Assembly: GCF_009727065.1 (NCBI RefSeq) | Contig: NZ_WNLP01000005.1 | Location: forward strand, 62,001 to 126,000 | Reading direction: 5' to 3' | DNA: 64,000 nt | From: Bifidobacterium canis | Lineage (GTDB): Bacteria; Actinomycetota; Actinomycetes; Actinomycetales; Bifidobacteriaceae | Shown: one piece after another, positions 16,704-26,512 of the stretch | How the letters are laid out: every line of letters begins with the position of its first letter | Numbering within the stretch: the stretch's first letter is position 1 | Position numbers and translations under genes: made by a program | The notes under the pieces: generated by a model | The model's input: only the letters and a program-made list of their open reading frames with translations | The model's database searches: none | Told to the model about the DNA's origin: nothing

Positions 16704-19700
16704 TCAGCGCAGAGGCTCGCCCGCACGCTCGTATGAGCGGCGCGCGATCGCCATATGCGCGAGCATCGCCAGCACTACGACCGCGAAGCCGAGCGTCATC
16801 CACCGCGTCACTCCCCGCCCACCGGCACCTGGCAACGTCACCGCTGGGTCGTCGGGGATGATCGGGTCGTTCGAAACCGGCAACGTGTCGCCAGTGGCCA
16901 GCTGGAGGAACTGTCGGGCATCAACCGTGTTGGCTGTGTGCTGAAGCGGATTCGAGCGGATCATGAAATAGATCGCACGCTCGGGCGTACGGTATCCACT
17001 TAACGCCTTCGTTTCCACCAGAGCATATGGAACATCGAACTTCAGAGGTTGCCCATTAGGCGTTCCATTATCAGCAAGATCTGCTGTGATATGTATCACG
17101 CCTTGCTCATTACTCGTGTAGTTGCCCACCGTCTTCCAGCCGCTGCTTGTTTGCTCCTGCAGCGCAAACGTGACTCCCTTCAATAGTTTGTTCATGTCTC
17201 CTGACTCGTATTTATACAAATACATAGCCGGACTGCTGCCGTTGCCTCCGGCGGAACTGGTGATCGCCACCGAATCGCTCTGCTCCGTCGAGAATCCGTT
17301 GATGCTCGCCGTATTCGAGAAATTCACCGAGCTCGACGAACCGGACGAGAATACCGATGCGCTGTAAGTGATGCGAAGATGCCTGCCATTCGGCACGGTG
17401 AACGTGTAGGTGCCGTCAGCCTCACTTATCGTGATCTCCGACGTGATATCCATGCCGCTCGCCACATCTCTCACAACAATTGTGTTGAGTTTCATGCGCA
17501 GATTGCTCGACATCGTGTCGCGAACATCGACGGTATCATCGTCACCGATTTGCAATGCCTTTGGATTGATGTCAAGTGTGAAATCCAATTTGCTGTTTTG
17601 CGCGCTCAATCCTGACGTGTTGACGCTTTTGCTCATCGGCTTGCTCTCGTAATGGAACTCCGCGGACGCATTGTTCGTGCCCCACGACGCATCGTTGTGG
17701 AAGTTCAGTATGCCGGTCGCCGAGTTCACAGCCTCTTGGTCAATGCTTTGCAGATACTCCGCCGTCGGCGTTAGCGCATACATCACGCCGAAATGAGTGA
17801 CATAATCAGTGTCTGACCATTTGTCTGGCTCAGGCAAATTAATCGTCGCACCGGTGTCAGTCTGGCTAAAATACTGCGCGTAGTTTTCCGCAGTAAACAC
17901 ATTGCCCTTGTCTGTCTGCACGTCGAACTTGTTCTCTGACTCGGAGTACCGGAACGTGAGTGCACTCTTCATGCGGGAGGGGAAATTTCCATCTGTGAAG
18001 TTGAAATCCTGCGGCGTAACCAACCGGAACTTGTCGGTGTCGAACGTGTCGATCACCTGTGCACCATTCGCGGGGTATGACTGCTTGTCGAACATCACGC
18101 GGAAATACCAAACCGGCACATTTTTGCCATCTTTCGTGGTCAACGTATTGGGCAGGTACGTCGGCCCACTCACTGTGCCCGCGTCTTTATCTGACACGGT
18201 TTTCGCAATCGCACGATTTGCCTGCGGCTTGAGCCTCACTGTCGCGCTCGACTCGCCCATTGACGCGTTGTTCGCCTGTGCGCTCGCCGTGTTCTTGTGC
18301 TCGGCGTACCAATCCTCACTGCCGGAGTTCTGCACCCAATGCTGGTTATTCACCGTCACCAACGTGACGCGCAGCACGCCTTCCGCGCTGATCTTCGCAA
18401 GGCCTGCCTCGGTCAGCACAATACTGGCGATAATGCTGTCATCACTCGGTTTAGTGTGGTCGTTGGTTCTGAAACTCACATTAACGGTGTAGTCATCGGT
18501 TGGTGACAGCACCTGCTCCGCACCGTTGTTTGCAGTGAACGCAACGCGAATATTTTGTTTCGCTTTGTCAATATCAGTAGTCGTGTCTTCGCGAATAGGG
18601 TTGTCCACCTGCATACCGTCGAGGTAGTCACTGTAGTGCCTTTCCGTTGCATTGACATACTGCATCGGCAACGTGTCGGTCACCGTCAGCGACTCGTAGC
18701 CACCCTCCGGCGTCTTCACATCGATGTTCCACCGCGTTTTCTCCGCGGTGCTCGCTGCGGTGTCCACGCTTTTGGTCAGCGCGTTCTCCGGGAACGTCGG
18801 CTTGCTTGGCGTATCTCCGGAATCGCCGCCATCACCGGAATCCTGGCTCGGCATATACACTTCGGTGGTGGCACTGTGATATTTCGACGACGCCGTGTTA
18901 ACCACGGTGTTCCCCTCGATCCCCTCTTTCACCTTCGTACTGTAAGTGATTCGGTATTGAAACGCGCCATCGCTGGCGGGCACCTGATATTCCCACTTCT
19001 TGTCGACGTTCAGATTATGCACGCCGACTTCGGCCCAGCTCAGTTTGCGCGGACTCTCCGCCAGCTCGTTGCCGTTCTGATCGAACACCTGCACGCTGAT
19101 GCCATCGCCCGCAAACACCATATTCTCGCGCGTTTTCTCAGTTTTCCAGTCATCGCCGGGCTTGACCATATCGTCACTGATCACCGAGCCGGCGAGCGAA
19201 TGCTGGCGCTGCTCGTTCACGTTCACAGTCCAGTTCACCGTATGCCAACCCTCAACGGCGGCTTCGGCACTGCCGGACTTGTTCACATACGAGTTAAACT
19301 GCGGTTTCGGCATCCACGTGCTGCCCTCACCAGGATTCGACTTGTCTGCGCTCGCGTTGGCAACGTTGAGATACTGTTCGGCCACCGCATCGGCGTTCCC
19401 GTTATTGTTCACGAGCGCCTGCCAATATGCGTCCTCGCTGAATGAAGCGGCGTATGTGAAGCGAATCGTCTCATCTTGCTTGATCTGCGAGATCGTGCAG
19501 TCGAACGAATTCTGCGTCGTCGAGCACGAGTCGGCGTCACGGCGCGGATCCCATTGCAAACTGCTCTGGTCGAAGGTGAGCACGTCACCTTGTGGCATTG
19601 TGTCGAGCACGCGCACGTCGAAGCTCGTGCCGTCCATCGACTTCACTTCAACCGTGTAATACACCTTGCCTTCGGAAGCGTTAATCGACGCATACTTATT

Positions 19701-20375
19701 GACGTTGAGCGTCGGCTTACGCAACGTGTCGAGTTCGAAACTCATGTCGACGCCCTGCCCGAACGGGTTCTTCTCGGTCAATTGCGACATCGTGAACTGC
19801 ATGTTCAGATTGAGCTCGATGTTCGCGGCGCTCTCCAAGCTCGCGAAATCTGCATGATTCTTGTTGAAATCGATCAGTATTTTGTAACGATCAGAGTTGT
19901 CGATGCGCACGAATTTGTAGGTGTTGCCGTCGATTTCATACAATTTACCGCCGTCATTGATGCTCACCGTGAACGTTTTGACTTCGTTCTCTTGCGGCGA
20001 CAACGGCAGGAATCCAGCGGGCATGTCGTAGAACATCGTGTTGCGCACATCGAACTGCAAATCATTGTGTTCCGCCCAATGGAACGTGATCGAAGCGGTT
20101 TGCCCCTCGAAATATGAGTATGATCCGTTTTCGTTTTTGGTCAGCCCCGCGATGGTGATGCCGCCCGTGCCTTTGTTGGTATTGAGGAATTGGCTCAGAT
20201 CGGCGGATTTTTCAGATCGTGGCGTTTGAGATACTGCGGGCTGTGCTGCAACGGAAATAGGCGTGAATGCGGTGGCTATGGCGATCACCACCGCCACCAC
20301 CATGAGTATGCCGCGGCGCACGCTTGTGCGCATTGCGGAACGAACGTCTAGTCTTGTCATCACACCTACCGTCAC
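16704..20375 (-). CDS. Large sortase-anchored pilin/adhesin with SpaA-like domain
   Basis: This 1223-residue surface protein has a signal peptide (about 1-44: arginines, then GILMVVAVVIAIATAFTPIS, cleavage near AAQPA). A long Thr/Asn/Asp-rich body contains several repeated beta-sandwich modules with VxDTMP or VTDTLP motifs (for example near 270, 590 and 780), typical of isopeptide-forming adhesion domains. A SpaA/prealbumin-like module lies at about 1040-1130 (MYLYKYESGDMNKLLKGVTF, then FDVPYALVETKALSGY). The wall-sorting signal is LPGAG at about 1181, then a hydrophobic helix and an Arg-rich tail; LPGAG is a variant of LPxTG. The adjacent class C sortase suggests pilus assembly. No second pilin subunit is nearby. 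Confidence 0.85.
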   Translation of the reverse strand: MTVGVMTRLDVRSAMRTSVRRGILMVVAVVIAIATAFTPISVAAQPAVSQTPRSEKSADLSQFLNTNKGTGGITIAGLTKNENGSYSYFEGQTASITFHWAEHNDLQFDVRNTMFYDMPAGFLPLSPQENEVKTFTVSINDGGKLYEIDGNTYKFVRIDNSDRYKILIDFNKNHADFASLESAANIELNLNMQFTMSQLTEKNPFGQGVDMSFELDTLRKPTLNVNKYASINASEGKVYYTVEVKSMDGTSFDVRVLDTMPQGDVLTFDQSSLQWDPRRDADSCSTTQNSFDCTISQIKQDETIRFTYAASFSEDAYWQALVNNNGNADAVAEQYLNVANASADKSNPGEGSTWMPKPQFNSYVNKSGSAEAAVEGWHTVNWTVNVNEQRQHSLAGSVISDDMVKPGDDWKTEKTRENMVFAGDGISVQVFDQNGNELAESPRKLSWAEVGVHNLNVDKKWEYQVPASDGAFQYRITYSTKVKEGIEGNTVVNTASSKYHSATTEVYMPSQDSGDGGDSGDTPSKPTFPENALTKSVDTAASTAEKTRWNIDVKTPEGGYESLTVTDTLPMQYVNATERHYSDYLDGMQVDNPIREDTTTDIDKAKQNIRVAFTANNGAEQVLSPTDDYTVNVSFRTNDHTKPSDDSIIASIVLTEAGLAKISAEGVLRVTLVTVNNQHWVQNSGSEDWYAEHKNTASAQANNASMGESSATVRLKPQANRAIAKTVSDKDAGTVSGPTYLPNTLTTKDGKNVPVWYFRVMFDKQSYPANGAQVIDTFDTDKFRLVTPQDFNFTDGNFPSRMKSALTFRYSESENKFDVQTDKGNVFTAENYAQYFSQTDTGATINLPEPDKWSDTDYVTHFGVMYALTPTAEYLQSIDQEAVNSATGILNFHNDASWGTNNASAEFHYESKPMSKSVNTSGLSAQNSKLDFTLDINPKALQIGDDDTVDVRDTMSSNLRMKLNTIVVRDVASGMDITSEITISEADGTYTFTVPNGRHLRITYSASVFSSGSSSSVNFSNTASINGFSTEQSDSVAITSSAGGNGSSPAMYLYKYESGDMNKLLKGVTFALQEQTSSGWKTVGNYTSNEQGVIHITADLADNGTPNGQPLKFDVPYALVETKALSGYRTPERAIYFMIRSNPLQHTANTVDARQFLQLATGDTLPVSNDPIIPDDPAVTLPGAGGRGVTRWMTLGFAVVVLAMLAHMAIARRSYERAGEPLR

Positions 20376-20606
20376 AGCACCGGCTGCCTGTGCTTCTGCT
20401 GATTTGTGCGCCGCCGTTTGCGATCAATATTTGCAATCAATCCAAATGTAGTGACGGCGTTCTCGAAAGCACAGGGTGTTGCGAGATGTTTTACGAAGTC
20501 TCAACAATCCGGTTTCACGTTTGCTTATGCAAACTCATATCACTTGCAACGCCAGTGTTTGCGAGCGTCTGCGAGTGATGCGCGCCTGCACTATTGGCAA
20601 CACATA
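20376..20606. other. Intergenic region upstream of pilin
   Basis: This stretch should hold the pilin promoter on the minus strand. I found no homopolymeric G tract of the type used for phase variation of bifidobacterial pili, and no gene. Confidence 0.4.
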
Positions 20607-20647
20607 GCAATGTGCAGGTATTGCGTTCTTTGCAATACCTGCACATT
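20607..20647 (-). terminator. Hairpin after galK
   Basis: A perfect 17-bp stem (20607-20623 / 20631-20647) with a 7-nt loop lies 32 bp past the galK stop. There is no clear T-tract on either side, so termination is probable but not certain. Confidence 0.55.
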
Positions 20648-20678
20648 GTTCAGCGGTAGATGTTCTGCGTGCTATGCG

Positions 20679-21926
20679 CTACTGCACGCGGTGCGCACTC
20701 TGCGCCGCATATGCGGGCAGTGCGCGCGGTGCGTTGAATCCGCGGCGCTCGAATTCGTCGGCGATGCATTGCGCGATGCGCTGGCTCTCGCCCTGGTTCA
20801 CCAGTGCGATGATCGAGCCGCCGAAGCCGCCGCCGGTCATGCGTGCGCCGAGCGCGCCCTCGTCACGAGCCACGTCCACGGCGATGTCGAGTTCCGGCAC
20901 GGTGACTTCGTAATCGTCGCGCAGCGAGTCGTGCGATGCGTTGAACAGGTCTCCGGCGGTCTGCATGTCACCTTCGGCGAAGGCTTCGATGAAGTCGTCG
21001 ACGCGGCCGATCTCAGTGATCACGTGACGCACTCGCTTGCGCATCGTGTCGTCGTCGAGACGTTCGAGCACGCCTTCGAGCGCGGTCGCCGGGTCTGCCT
21101 GCGCGTTCACCAGATCGGCGACTTCGCGCAGATTGTCGGCACCGAGCAGTTCGGCGGCTTCTTCGCAGGTGGCGCGACGCTGAGCGTACTGGCCGTCGTT
21201 GAGCTGGTGTGGGGCGCGGGTGTCGAGCACGAGCAGCTCGAGTCCGTGATTGCTCAAATCGAACGCCTCTTGCTGTGCGCTCTCCTCGGCGGTCAAACCC
21301 GGGCGGAAGTCCAAGCGAATCGCGTGATCCGGCGTGCAGCGCATCGACGCGCTTTGATCCAAGCCGCCGGTGGAGGCGCCCGCCATGTCGTTTTCCGACG
21401 TGATGGCTGCGTTGATCAGCGTGATGCGGCCGGCGTCGGTGGCGCCGAAGCCGAGATCGTATGCGCCGTCGAGCGCGAGTGCCGTCGAGCAGGTCATGGC
21501 TGCCGACGAGCTCAGGCCTGAGCCGAATGGCACGCATGTGCTGAATGCGGCGTCGAAGCCCTGCACGTCGTGGCCGGCTTCGCGCAACGCCCATGCCACG
21601 CCCACCGGGTAGGCGGCCCAGCCGTCGATGCCACCGGCTTCCAAACCGTTGAGATCGGCGGTCTGCACGTCGTTTTCGTTGATGTCAGACACCACGCGCA
21701 CTTGCGTGTCGGTGCGTGGCGACAATGCGATGTAGGTGCGATGGGGCAATGCGATCGGCAGGCAAAGGCCGCCGTTGTAGTCGGTGTGTTCACCGATCAG
21801 ATTCACGCGCCCCGGTGCAGCCCACACGCCTGCAGGTTTCGTGCCGTACGTGCGTTCGAACAGGGCGGTCACCTTTGCCGCGCCCTCGGCGTCGCTCATC
21901 GCGTTCACGATGTCAACCTGTGTCAT
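20679..21926 (-). CDS. galK: Galactokinase
   Basis: Galactokinase phosphorylates galactose to galactose 1-phosphate, the entry of the Leloir pathway. This 415-residue GHMP kinase shows all three motifs: the galactokinase signature GRVNLIGEHTDYNGG (about 39-55), the ATP loop PFGSGLSSSAAM (about 133-144), and GARMTGGGFGGS near 370. It is the last gene of a DeoR-galT-galK operon on the minus strand, 26 bp after galT. Confidence 0.97.
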   Translation of the reverse strand: MTQVDIVNAMSDAEGAAKVTALFERTYGTKPAGVWAAPGRVNLIGEHTDYNGGLCLPIALPHRTYIALSPRTDTQVRVVSDINENDVQTADLNGLEAGGIDGWAAYPVGVAWALREAGHDVQGFDAAFSTCVPFGSGLSSSAAMTCSTALALDGAYDLGFGATDAGRITLINAAITSENDMAGASTGGLDQSASMRCTPDHAIRLDFRPGLTAEESAQQEAFDLSNHGLELLVLDTRAPHQLNDGQYAQRRATCEEAAELLGADNLREVADLVNAQADPATALEGVLERLDDDTMRKRVRHVITEIGRVDDFIEAFAEGDMQTAGDLFNASHDSLRDDYEVTVPELDIAVDVARDEGALGARMTGGGFGGSIIALVNQGESQRIAQCIADEFERRGFNAPRALPAYAAQSAHRVQ

Positions 21927-21952
21927 GGTAAACCCTTTCTACGTTGTCGCCG

Positions 21953-23208
21953 TCAGTCTTCGCTGATGTCGATCGGGCCGAGCTCGTGGAAGCGGTTGGC
22001 GATGAGCTCCGGCGTGGTGTCGGAAACCCATGCGGCCATGCCCGATTCGGAGCCGGCGAGATACTTGATCTTGTTGGCAGCGCGACGGAACGAGAAGAAC
22101 TGCAGGTTCAGGCGGTAGTTCTCGCGGCGTGCATCGCGCACAGGAGCCTGATGCCATGCGGAGATGTATGGCAGGTCCATGCCCTTGCCGTCACCCTTGT
22201 CGAAGAAGCGGTTGCCGCGTTTGAGCAGCGTCGAATACATCTGGGCGAGGTCCCAGCGTTCCTGATCGTTCAGCTGGTCGAGCGTCAGCACGTCGCGCAC
22301 AGGAGCCACATGCACCTCAAGAGGCCAGCGTGCCGCGGCTGGAACGTAGGCGACCCAGCTGTGGTTGCGCATCACGACGCGTTCCTTCGCCTCGAGTTCC
22401 GCGTTCATCAAATCCTTGAGCAGGTTGCCACCGGTCTTCTCGAAGTAGGCTTGCGTGTGCTGGAGTTCGGTTTCGAGCTTCGGAGCGATGAACGGATAGG
22501 CGTAGATCTGGCCGTGCGGGTGAGCCAGCGAGACGCCGATCTCTTCGCCGTGGTTCTCGAACGGGAACACCTGCTCGATGCCGTCGATCGTGCTGAGTTC
22601 GGCGGTGCGGAAGGCCCATGCCTCCACGACGGTGCGCAGCCTCTTCACGCTCAAGTCAGCTGGAAGCCCGTTCTCGTCTGGGTCGAAGCAGATCACTTCG
22701 CAACGGCCTGCGGCTGGGCGCTCCTCCCACAGCGGGTTGCCGTCGACGTAGCTGATCTTGTTGATGTCGACGCCCGGCACCTGCACCATTGACGGGAAGC
22801 GGTTTTCGAACACCACCACATCGTAATCGGTGTCTGGCACTTCGCCGTCCTGATACGGGTCGCCCGGCTTGCGTGCGGCAAGCGGATTGCCTTTGGCGGT
22901 CGCGCCGGCGCCCGCGGTGATCGGGCGGTTCATGCGTGCGGTGGCCATTGGAATCCAGTCGCCGGTCAGCGGATCGCGACGCATCTGCGGAGCCGCGTAT
23001 TCCACTTCCACGCCTTCGGCATTGATGTGAGGCGCGAAGCGGTACGCCAGATCGCGCGGATCCTTCAGCTCACGGGTCTTCTTGCCCGAAACGTAGTCGT
23101 CTTCATCGTCGATATAGAAAAATCGCGTCCATCAGACAACGTTGTCGGCGTGATGCGCAAATGCTTCTGTGCATAGTCACCAGGCTCATAATGCGCGAAT
23201 TCAGTCAT
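21953..23208 (-). CDS. galT: Galactose-1-phosphate uridylyltransferase, frameshifted near 23118
   Basis: GalT swaps UMP between UDP-glucose and galactose 1-phosphate. The catalytic HPH motif is present in SLAHPHGQIYAYPF, and the N-terminal uridine site (RRDPLTGDWIPMATAR) is intact. The true start is ATG 23206-23208 (MTEFAHYEPGDYAQKHL), one base from the DeoR stop. This first stretch is out of frame with the rest; one base added to the A5 run at 23118-23122 joins them through GRDFFYIDDEDDYVSGKK, giving 418 residues, normal for the family. The break looks like a base-calling error, since galK downstream is intact. Confidence 0.95.
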
Positions 23209-23209
23209 G

Positions 23210-24016
23210 CTACTCACTTTCTTCATTGTCGGTTTCAGTGCTATGAGCCAAAACCAGCTCTTTGACCAAATCCCTTGTTTTCATCGCCGAATCCGGGTCG
23301 AGCCCGTCATCGGTGATCACCGTATCCACTTGCTCGAAACGTGCGAACAGCGACAGCGATGTGCTGCTCCATTTCGTGTGGTCGGTAAGAATAATCGTTT
23401 TGTCGGCGATGTCCATCATCGCCATGTCAGTGGCCGCTTCCAGCGAGTTCGGCATCAGGAATCCGCGCGGCATCGACACGGAATGGGTGCCCAAGAACAC
23501 GGTGTTCACACGCAGCGAGGCGATCACTTTGTCTGCGATCGGCCCGACGAGCGAATTCGAACGCGTGATCACGCCGCCTGTGACGATCACCTCGACGTCT
23601 TTCGACTCCAGCGCCTGCACAAGTTCGGCCACCGGAATCGAATTGGTGAGAATGGTGATGCCGTTCGCATTCTGCGATTCGAGCAGATGCTGCGCGAACA
23701 CGTACGCGGTGGTGCCGCCGCCGATCGCGATCACATCGCCCGGAGACACATATTTGATGGCCTCCTGCGCGATCGCGTCTTTCAGCCCGATGTCCATTTG
23801 CGATTTCACCGAGAACAGCGGTTCGCTGAGCAACGTGCTGGTCGAGACGGCTCCGCCGTGAACACGGCGAAGCAACCCTTTGTCTGCCAACTCGGCGATG
23901 TCCCTGCGAATCGTCATCGCCGAGACGCCCAGCTCTTTCGACAAAGCGGTGATGCGCACCGCGCCGCGTGTGCGAAGGCGCCCCAAAATCAAATGTTGGC
24001 GTTGCGAAGAAATCAT
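23210..24016 (-). CDS. DeoR-family sugar regulator
   Basis: The N-terminal helix-turn-helix (QRQHLILGRLRTRGAVRITA, LGVSAMTIRRDIAELADKG) and the C-terminal sugar-phosphate-binding domain (GDVIAIGGGTTAYVFAQHL, then TILTNSIPVAELV and VTGGVITR) define a DeoR-type repressor. The start is ATG 24014-24016 (MISSQRQHLIL); an earlier ATG at 24037 is in frame but the family begins here. Its stop is one base from galT, so it heads the galactose operon. By analogy it represses galTK until a sugar phosphate binds. Confidence 0.93.
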   Translation of the reverse strand: MISSQRQHLILGRLRTRGAVRITALSKELGVSAMTIRRDIAELADKGLLRRVHGGAVSTSTLLSEPLFSVKSQMDIGLKDAIAQEAIKYVSPGDVIAIGGGTTAYVFAQHLLESQNANGITILTNSIPVAELVQALESKDVEVIVTGGVITRSNSLVGPIADKVIASLRVNTVFLGTHSVSMPRGFLMPNSLEAATDMAMMDIADKTIILTDHTKWSSTSLSLFARFEQVDTVITDDGLDPDSAMKTRDLVKELVLAHSTETDNEESE

Positions 24017-24125
24017 ATGAACATTATCGCACATCAACTCTCAAAGAACAACTTCAACCGAACATTTCGGCGTGTTTTTCTCTCAACTTCGCACAAAAAG
24101 CGCAAATACAGTGAAAATACGTGCG

Positions 24126-25139
24126 TTAATCGCGGTCGACGTATTCCTCGGATTTCTCCGGATCCTGCGCGGCGATGCCCGCATCTTCGCGAATAAGCTG
24201 CTCGGGCAACGCGAGTTCTTCCGCCACGCGATTTTCGACTCGCCTGTTATTGCGCGTCACATCGTTGCGCATGCGCGCGAAGCCCCACTGCGTCACCTTC
24301 TGCATCGCCTCGCGCACGATCGCCCTGTCCATCTTCGAATCGCCGCGCGTGCGGTCTGGGAACACGATCGGAATCTCAGCGACGGCGCCGCCTGCGGCGA
24401 TAACACGGCGGGTCATATCGATCTGGAACACGTAGCCGTTCGCATCGATGCCCTCAAGGTCGACTTTGCGCAGGATCGACGCGCGGTATGCGCGGAAACC
24501 AGACGTCATGTCTCGCACTTTGAGACCAAGCATAAAACGCGCGTACTGCGAGCCTGCGCGCGAAATCATGTCGCGATACCACGGCCAGTCGCGCGTCGTG
24601 CCGCCAGGCACGCGCCGCGACCCCAGCACCAGGTCAAACCGCGGATTCGCCTCGAGCATGTCGATCAACGCGCGCAGATCCTGCGCCCTGTGCGAGCCGT
24701 CCATGTCCATCTCGCACACGATGTCGTAATGGTGAGCGAGCGCCCACTCGAATCCTTGAATATATGCGGTGCCCAGCCCGAGTTTGCGTTCACGGTGCAA
24801 CGTGTAGACGTGCGAGTCGATCGAGCAGTCGTTGAGTCGGTCCGCTATCTTCAGATCCGCCGTGCTCACATGCTGGTCCGAATACAGAGACGAATCGCTG
24901 TCGTCGGCGGCAAAGGAGACGTCGTAGATGTCGGCGTTCCCGTTCGCCTCGACACTCAAATCCTGCGACAGCAGTGTTACGCGAGAGATCACGTCGGCGA
25001 GAGTGCCCGTGCCGTCCGGCGAATTATCGTCGACGATCAGCACGTCGATGTTCGGGTTGCGCAAGAAAATCTCACTCAGCGTCGGTTCAAGATTGTCACG
25101 TTCGTTATACGTTGGCATCACCACGCACACACGCTGCAT
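24126..25139 (-). CDS. Polyprenol-phosphate mannosyl/glucosyl transferase-like GT2
   Basis: This GT2 enzyme resembles DPM1/Ppm-type transferases, which move a sugar from a nucleotide donor to polyprenyl phosphate. The motifs are MPTYNERDNLEP, VLIVDDNSPDGTG, HRERKLGLGTAYIQGFEWAL, EMDMDGSHRAQDL (DxD), and SGFRAYRASILRKVDL. The start is ATG 25137-25139; the 17 codons upstream look non-homologous. An acidic insertion of about 55 residues (rich in Asp/Ser, about residues 50-105) separates the DDNSPDGTG and HRERKLG motifs, which normally lie about 15-20 residues apart. The sugar is not predictable. No membrane-embedded C-terminal domain is present. Confidence 0.85.
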   Translation of the reverse strand: MQRVCVVMPTYNERDNLEPTLSEIFLRNPNIDVLIVDDNSPDGTGTLADVISRVTLLSQDLSVEANGNADIYDVSFAADDSDSSLYSDQHVSTADLKIADRLNDCSIDSHVYTLHRERKLGLGTAYIQGFEWALAHHYDIVCEMDMDGSHRAQDLRALIDMLEANPRFDLVLGSRRVPGGTTRDWPWYRDMISRAGSQYARFMLGLKVRDMTSGFRAYRASILRKVDLEGIDANGYVFQIDMTRRVIAAGGAVAEIPIVFPDRTRGDSKMDRAIVREAMQKVTQWGFARMRNDVTRNNRRVENRVAEELALPEQLIREDAGIAAQDPEKSEEYVDRD

Positions 25140-25278
25140 ATGTCCTCCCACCGTCGGCCTGTATGTTCGAGCGTAGTCTTCGGCACGCATTTGCGCTCGC
25201 GCACCGCCGAATCCACTGCATTGTTCGGCGGCACATGTTCAATGGCACAATTCGCGCAACAATGGCACAATGGAGATT

Positions 25279-26427
25279 ATGACTTACGTTTCTCAAAATA
25301 GTCTGCATGACTCCGTCAACAAGGCAACGACCGACTTGTTCACGTTCGCATACAAGCACGTTGTCAAACCAGATTTCGTGTTCAACCACACCCCCGATGT
25401 CGCGCATGACGACATGATCAAGTTCTGCCATGTCACCGGCAGGATTCCTCCGCTCATGTGGCTGTTGCGCGAGATGCTCGACTACACCGACCCGATTCTC
25501 GAGACGAACGTGATGGGCGTCAACTTCACGAATCCGTTCGGATTGTCGGCGGGACTCGACAAGAACTGCGAGATGGTGAAGCTGCTCGACAACGCCGGCT
25601 TCGGCTTCGAGACGATCGGCTCCACGACGTCGCGCCCGTGCGCAGGCAATCCGCGCCCGTGGTTCCACCGTTTGCCTGAATATGATTCGATGATGGTGCA
25701 TGTCGGCTTGGCCAACGACGGCTCCGACGTGGTGATCGAACGTGCTGAAGATGCTTGGCGTCGCACGAAGACGATGCAGGTGAGCGTGTCGATCGCACGC
25801 ACGAACGACGATCAGGTGGGCGATCTCGACGAGGGCATCGAGGATTATTGCATTTCGATGCGCCGCGCGGCAGGACGCACCGCGATGGTGGAGGTGAATA
25901 TCTCGTGCCCGAACACCACGGTGGGCGAACCGTTCACCGACTCCCCCGCCAATCTCGACAAGCTGTTCACCGAACTCGACAAAATTGACCGTCCGCAGCC
26001 GACGCTCGTGAAGATGCCGTTGAACAAGCCATGGCCGCAGTTCAAGGAGTTCCTCGATGTGCTGGCCGAGCACAATGTGCAGGGCGTGACGATTGCGAAT
26101 CTGCAGAAGGATCGCACCGGACTCGACATTCCCGCGAGCTGGCTCGGCGGACTCTCCGGTGGCCCATGCACGGTGGCGAGCACCGAACTCGTGCGCCGCA
26201 CCTACCGCGAATATGGTGACCGTTTCGCGATCGCCGGCGTCGGCGGAGTGTTCACGCCGGAGCAGGCCTACGCGAAGATTCGCGCAGGCTCGTCGCTCGT
26301 CATGTTCATTTCGTCGCTGATGTATCGCGGCCCACAGCAGATCACGGTGCTCAAACGCGGATTGGCGCAGCTGCTTCGCCGCGACGGTTTCGACAATGTG
26401 GCCGACGCGGTGGGCATCGACGCCTAG
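25279..26427 (+). CDS. pyrD: Dihydroorotate dehydrogenase-like protein
   Basis: An FMN-binding TIM barrel of about 383 residues that resembles dihydroorotate dehydrogenases (pyrimidine synthesis). Motifs are NPFGLSAGLDKNCEMV, then the active-site loop VEVNISCPNTTVGEPF, and the phosphate-binding IAGVGGVFTPEQAYAKI with SLVMFISSLMYRGP. The N-terminal extension is like class 2 enzymes, but the active-site residue is Cys (class 1 type) rather than Ser. The start is ATG 25279 behind TGGAG; ATG 25270 is in frame. It may not be the only such gene in the genome, so the function is likely but not certain. Confidence 0.8.
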   Translation: MTYVSQNSLHDSVNKATTDLFTFAYKHVVKPDFVFNHTPDVAHDDMIKFCHVTGRIPPLMWLLREMLDYTDPILETNVMGVNFTNPFGLSAGLDKNCEMVKLLDNAGFGFETIGSTTSRPCAGNPRPWFHRLPEYDSMMVHVGLANDGSDVVIERAEDAWRRTKTMQVSVSIARTNDDQVGDLDEGIEDYCISMRRAAGRTAMVEVNISCPNTTVGEPFTDSPANLDKLFTELDKIDRPQPTLVKMPLNKPWPQFKEFLDVLAEHNVQGVTIANLQKDRTGLDIPASWLGGLSGGPCTVASTELVRRTYREYGDRFAIAGVGGVFTPEQAYAKIRAGSSLVMFISSLMYRGPQQITVLKRGLAQLLRRDGFDNVADAVGIDA

Positions 26428-26512
26428 CTCTCCCCCTCCCCTCCTCGTCGAGGGCTGCAAGGACCACCGGCAGGCAAGACGAGGAGGGTTGGAGGGAAAA
26501 GGGATAAGGAGG
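26428..26512. other. Imperfect inverted repeat between convergent genes
   Basis: CCTCCTCGTC and GACGAGGAGG arms enclose about 35 nt between the stops of the pyrD-like gene and the flavin oxidoreductase. It could be a shared terminator, but no T-tract is present. Confidence 0.4.
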
